DNA from: Lewinellaceae bacterium
GTDB taxonomy: Bacteria > Bacteroidota > Bacteroidia > Chitinophagales > Saprospiraceae
Direction of reading: 5' to 3'
NCBI GenBank assembly: GCA_020636105.1
Contig: JACJYL010000001.1
Location: 2,480,001-2,544,000, forward strand
DNA: 64,000 nucleotides
The position numbers and the translations under genes were made by a program. Below the pieces are notes generated by a model. The model was given only the letters and a program-made list of their open reading frames with translations, had not been told where the DNA came from and ran no database searches. Shown piece after piece: positions 63,340-64,000 of this stretch. Numbering within the stretch: position 1 is the first letter of the stretch; the number at the start of each line of letters is the position of its first letter.

Positions 63340-63353
63340 AGGGTTAATCAGCA

Positions 63354-63379
63354 CTTTCCCTTATTTTTAATAAGGAAAG
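63354..63379. promoter_or_regulatory. Stem-loop after the citrate synthase gene
   Basis: CTTTCCCTTATT / AATAAGGAAAG forms an 11-bp stem with one bulged C and a TTT loop, 15 bp after the gltA stop. No T-run follows, so it is a stability or weak termination element at best. Confidence 0.35.
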
Positions 63380-63456
63380 CAACTAATGATTGATTGTTAA
63401 TGGATGATGATCAAAATATTACTGATTGAAACGAAAAATAAAACTAAAATACAATT

Positions 63457-63849
63457 ATGAAATTTCCAAAGGATCTCAAATACTCTGAGGATCATGAATG
63501 GATCAGAGTTGAAGGAGGAAACATCGCCTTTGTTGGCATCACCGATTTTGCCCAAAGTGAATTGGGGGAATTGGTCTATGTAGAAGTGGATACAGTAGGA
63601 GAAGCAATCGAAAAAGGGGATGTATTCGGCACTATTGAAGCGGTCAAGACCACTTCAGAATTGTTTTTACCTGTGGATGGAACCATCCTGGAGTTTAATC
63701 CTGACCTGGATGAGGATGACGGAGATGAACCCGGGCTCATCAATTCCGATCCTTACGGCAAAGGCTGGATCGTAAAAATCGAAATGAGCGATCCTTCCCA
63801 GTTGGATGATTTGATGGATGCGGAAGCTTACGAGGCGTCGATTCCATAA
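63457..63849 (+). CDS. gcvH: Glycine cleavage system H protein
   Basis: A 130-residue lipoyl-carrier protein. KYSEDHEWIRVEG opens it. FAQSELGELVYVEVDTVGEAIEKGDVFGTIEAVKTTSELFLPVDG follows, with the lipoylated lysine K64 in EAVKTTSE. The Y-G-K-G-W-I-V-K-I segment is the conserved C-terminal strand. It shuttles the aminomethyl group between the P, T and L proteins. gcvP/T are not in the window. Confidence 0.95.
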   Translation: MKFPKDLKYSEDHEWIRVEGGNIAFVGITDFAQSELGELVYVEVDTVGEAIEKGDVFGTIEAVKTTSELFLPVDGTILEFNPDLDEDDGDEPGLINSDPYGKGWIVKIEMSDPSQLDDLMDAEAYEASIP

Positions 63850-63920
63850 TTTTAAAAAAAAATTATGCTCCGTACACCAAAACAAACTTCCATTACATCT
63901 TTAATATTAATTGAGTCAAT

Positions 63921-64000
63921 TTGAAATACTTTATCCCGGCAATAACCTGGGCGGCAGTAATTTTTATACTTTCTGCCATGCCCGGAAAAAATCTTCCTCA
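63921..64000 (+). CDS. VanZ-like membrane protein (5' fragment; runs off the right edge)
   Basis: From a TTG at 63921 the frame reads LKYFIPAITWAAVIFILSAM then PGKNLP, the N-terminal helix and LSxxPG motif of VanZ-family proteins. An in-frame TGA at 63912-63914 excludes a farther start, and no ATG precedes the motif, so TTG (or a non-standard start) is needed. It is 71 bp after gcvH. Family roles vary; VanZ-like genes commonly sit next to gcvH in this phylum. Confidence 0.6.
   Translation, partial: MKYFIPAITWAAVIFILSAMPGKNLP

Overview
The window looks like a chromosomal segment of a Bacteroidota member, most probably the Saprospiraceae/Lewinella group. The grounds are type IX secretion (T9SS) C-terminal sorting domains of both type A and type B, a PorP/SprF-like partner, SprB-type repeats, giant HYR-like adhesins, UPF0102, DUF3109 and several Bacteroidota-type -7 promoter boxes (TAnnTTTG). 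No rRNA, tRNA or CRISPR repeat array was recognised. The assignment rests on gene content only.

Layout. (1) 1-7.5 kb: the proximal part of a type III-B CRISPR-Cas operon on the minus strand (cas6, cmr1, an AAA/RecF-like ATPase, a HEPN-motif protein, cmr2/cas10 running off the left edge), with a divergent WYL regulator. The ATPase and HEPN genes sit inside the cmr operon, overlapping their neighbours by a few bases, and are the best candidate for an undescribed effector module. (2) 7.7-12 kb: a T9SS cargo protein and a tightly packed cluster of two ATP-grasp-like enzymes plus an aspartoacylase-like zinc hydrolase. (3) 12-14 kb: a GNAT, a GNAT pseudogene, a REP-associated (RAYT) transposase and nearby hairpins. 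(4) 14-20 kb: PBP1A, a GNAT-nitrilase fusion, an SDR and an orphan contractile-tail tube protein. (5) 20-22 kb: an AbiE-type toxin-antitoxin pair with a 15+15 bp palindrome over its promoter.

(6) 22-36 kb: housekeeping genes: mtnA / class II aldolase / PhoD-like phosphatase / GT9 / anmK, trkAH, a low-molecular-weight phosphatase, USP, AlkA, psd, a five-haem c-type lipoprotein and YraN. (7) 36-58.5 kb: a surface-protein island of four secreted proteins and a PorP/SprF. A 2605-residue protein carries 11 cohesin-like modules, including a 429-bp near-identical tandem repeat array, plus SprB-like repeats and a type B CTD. Two giant HYR-like proteins each carry a dockerin-like segment, a cohesin-like domain and a type A CTD. 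A small single-cohesin protein completes the set. This suggests a non-cellulosomal cohesin/dockerin network on the cell surface. (8) 58.5-64 kb: a long non-coding leader region, a GT4, DUF3109, a small secreted protein, a 62-bp near-perfect palindrome, a mitochondrial-type citrate synthase, gcvH and the start of a VanZ-like gene.

Most genes lie on the minus strand in short overlapping or closely spaced operons. Starts were moved downstream for several genes where the first in-frame start lies inside the upstream gene, is a TTG, or precedes an obvious signal peptide. All functional calls are from reading the protein sequences; no database search was possible.
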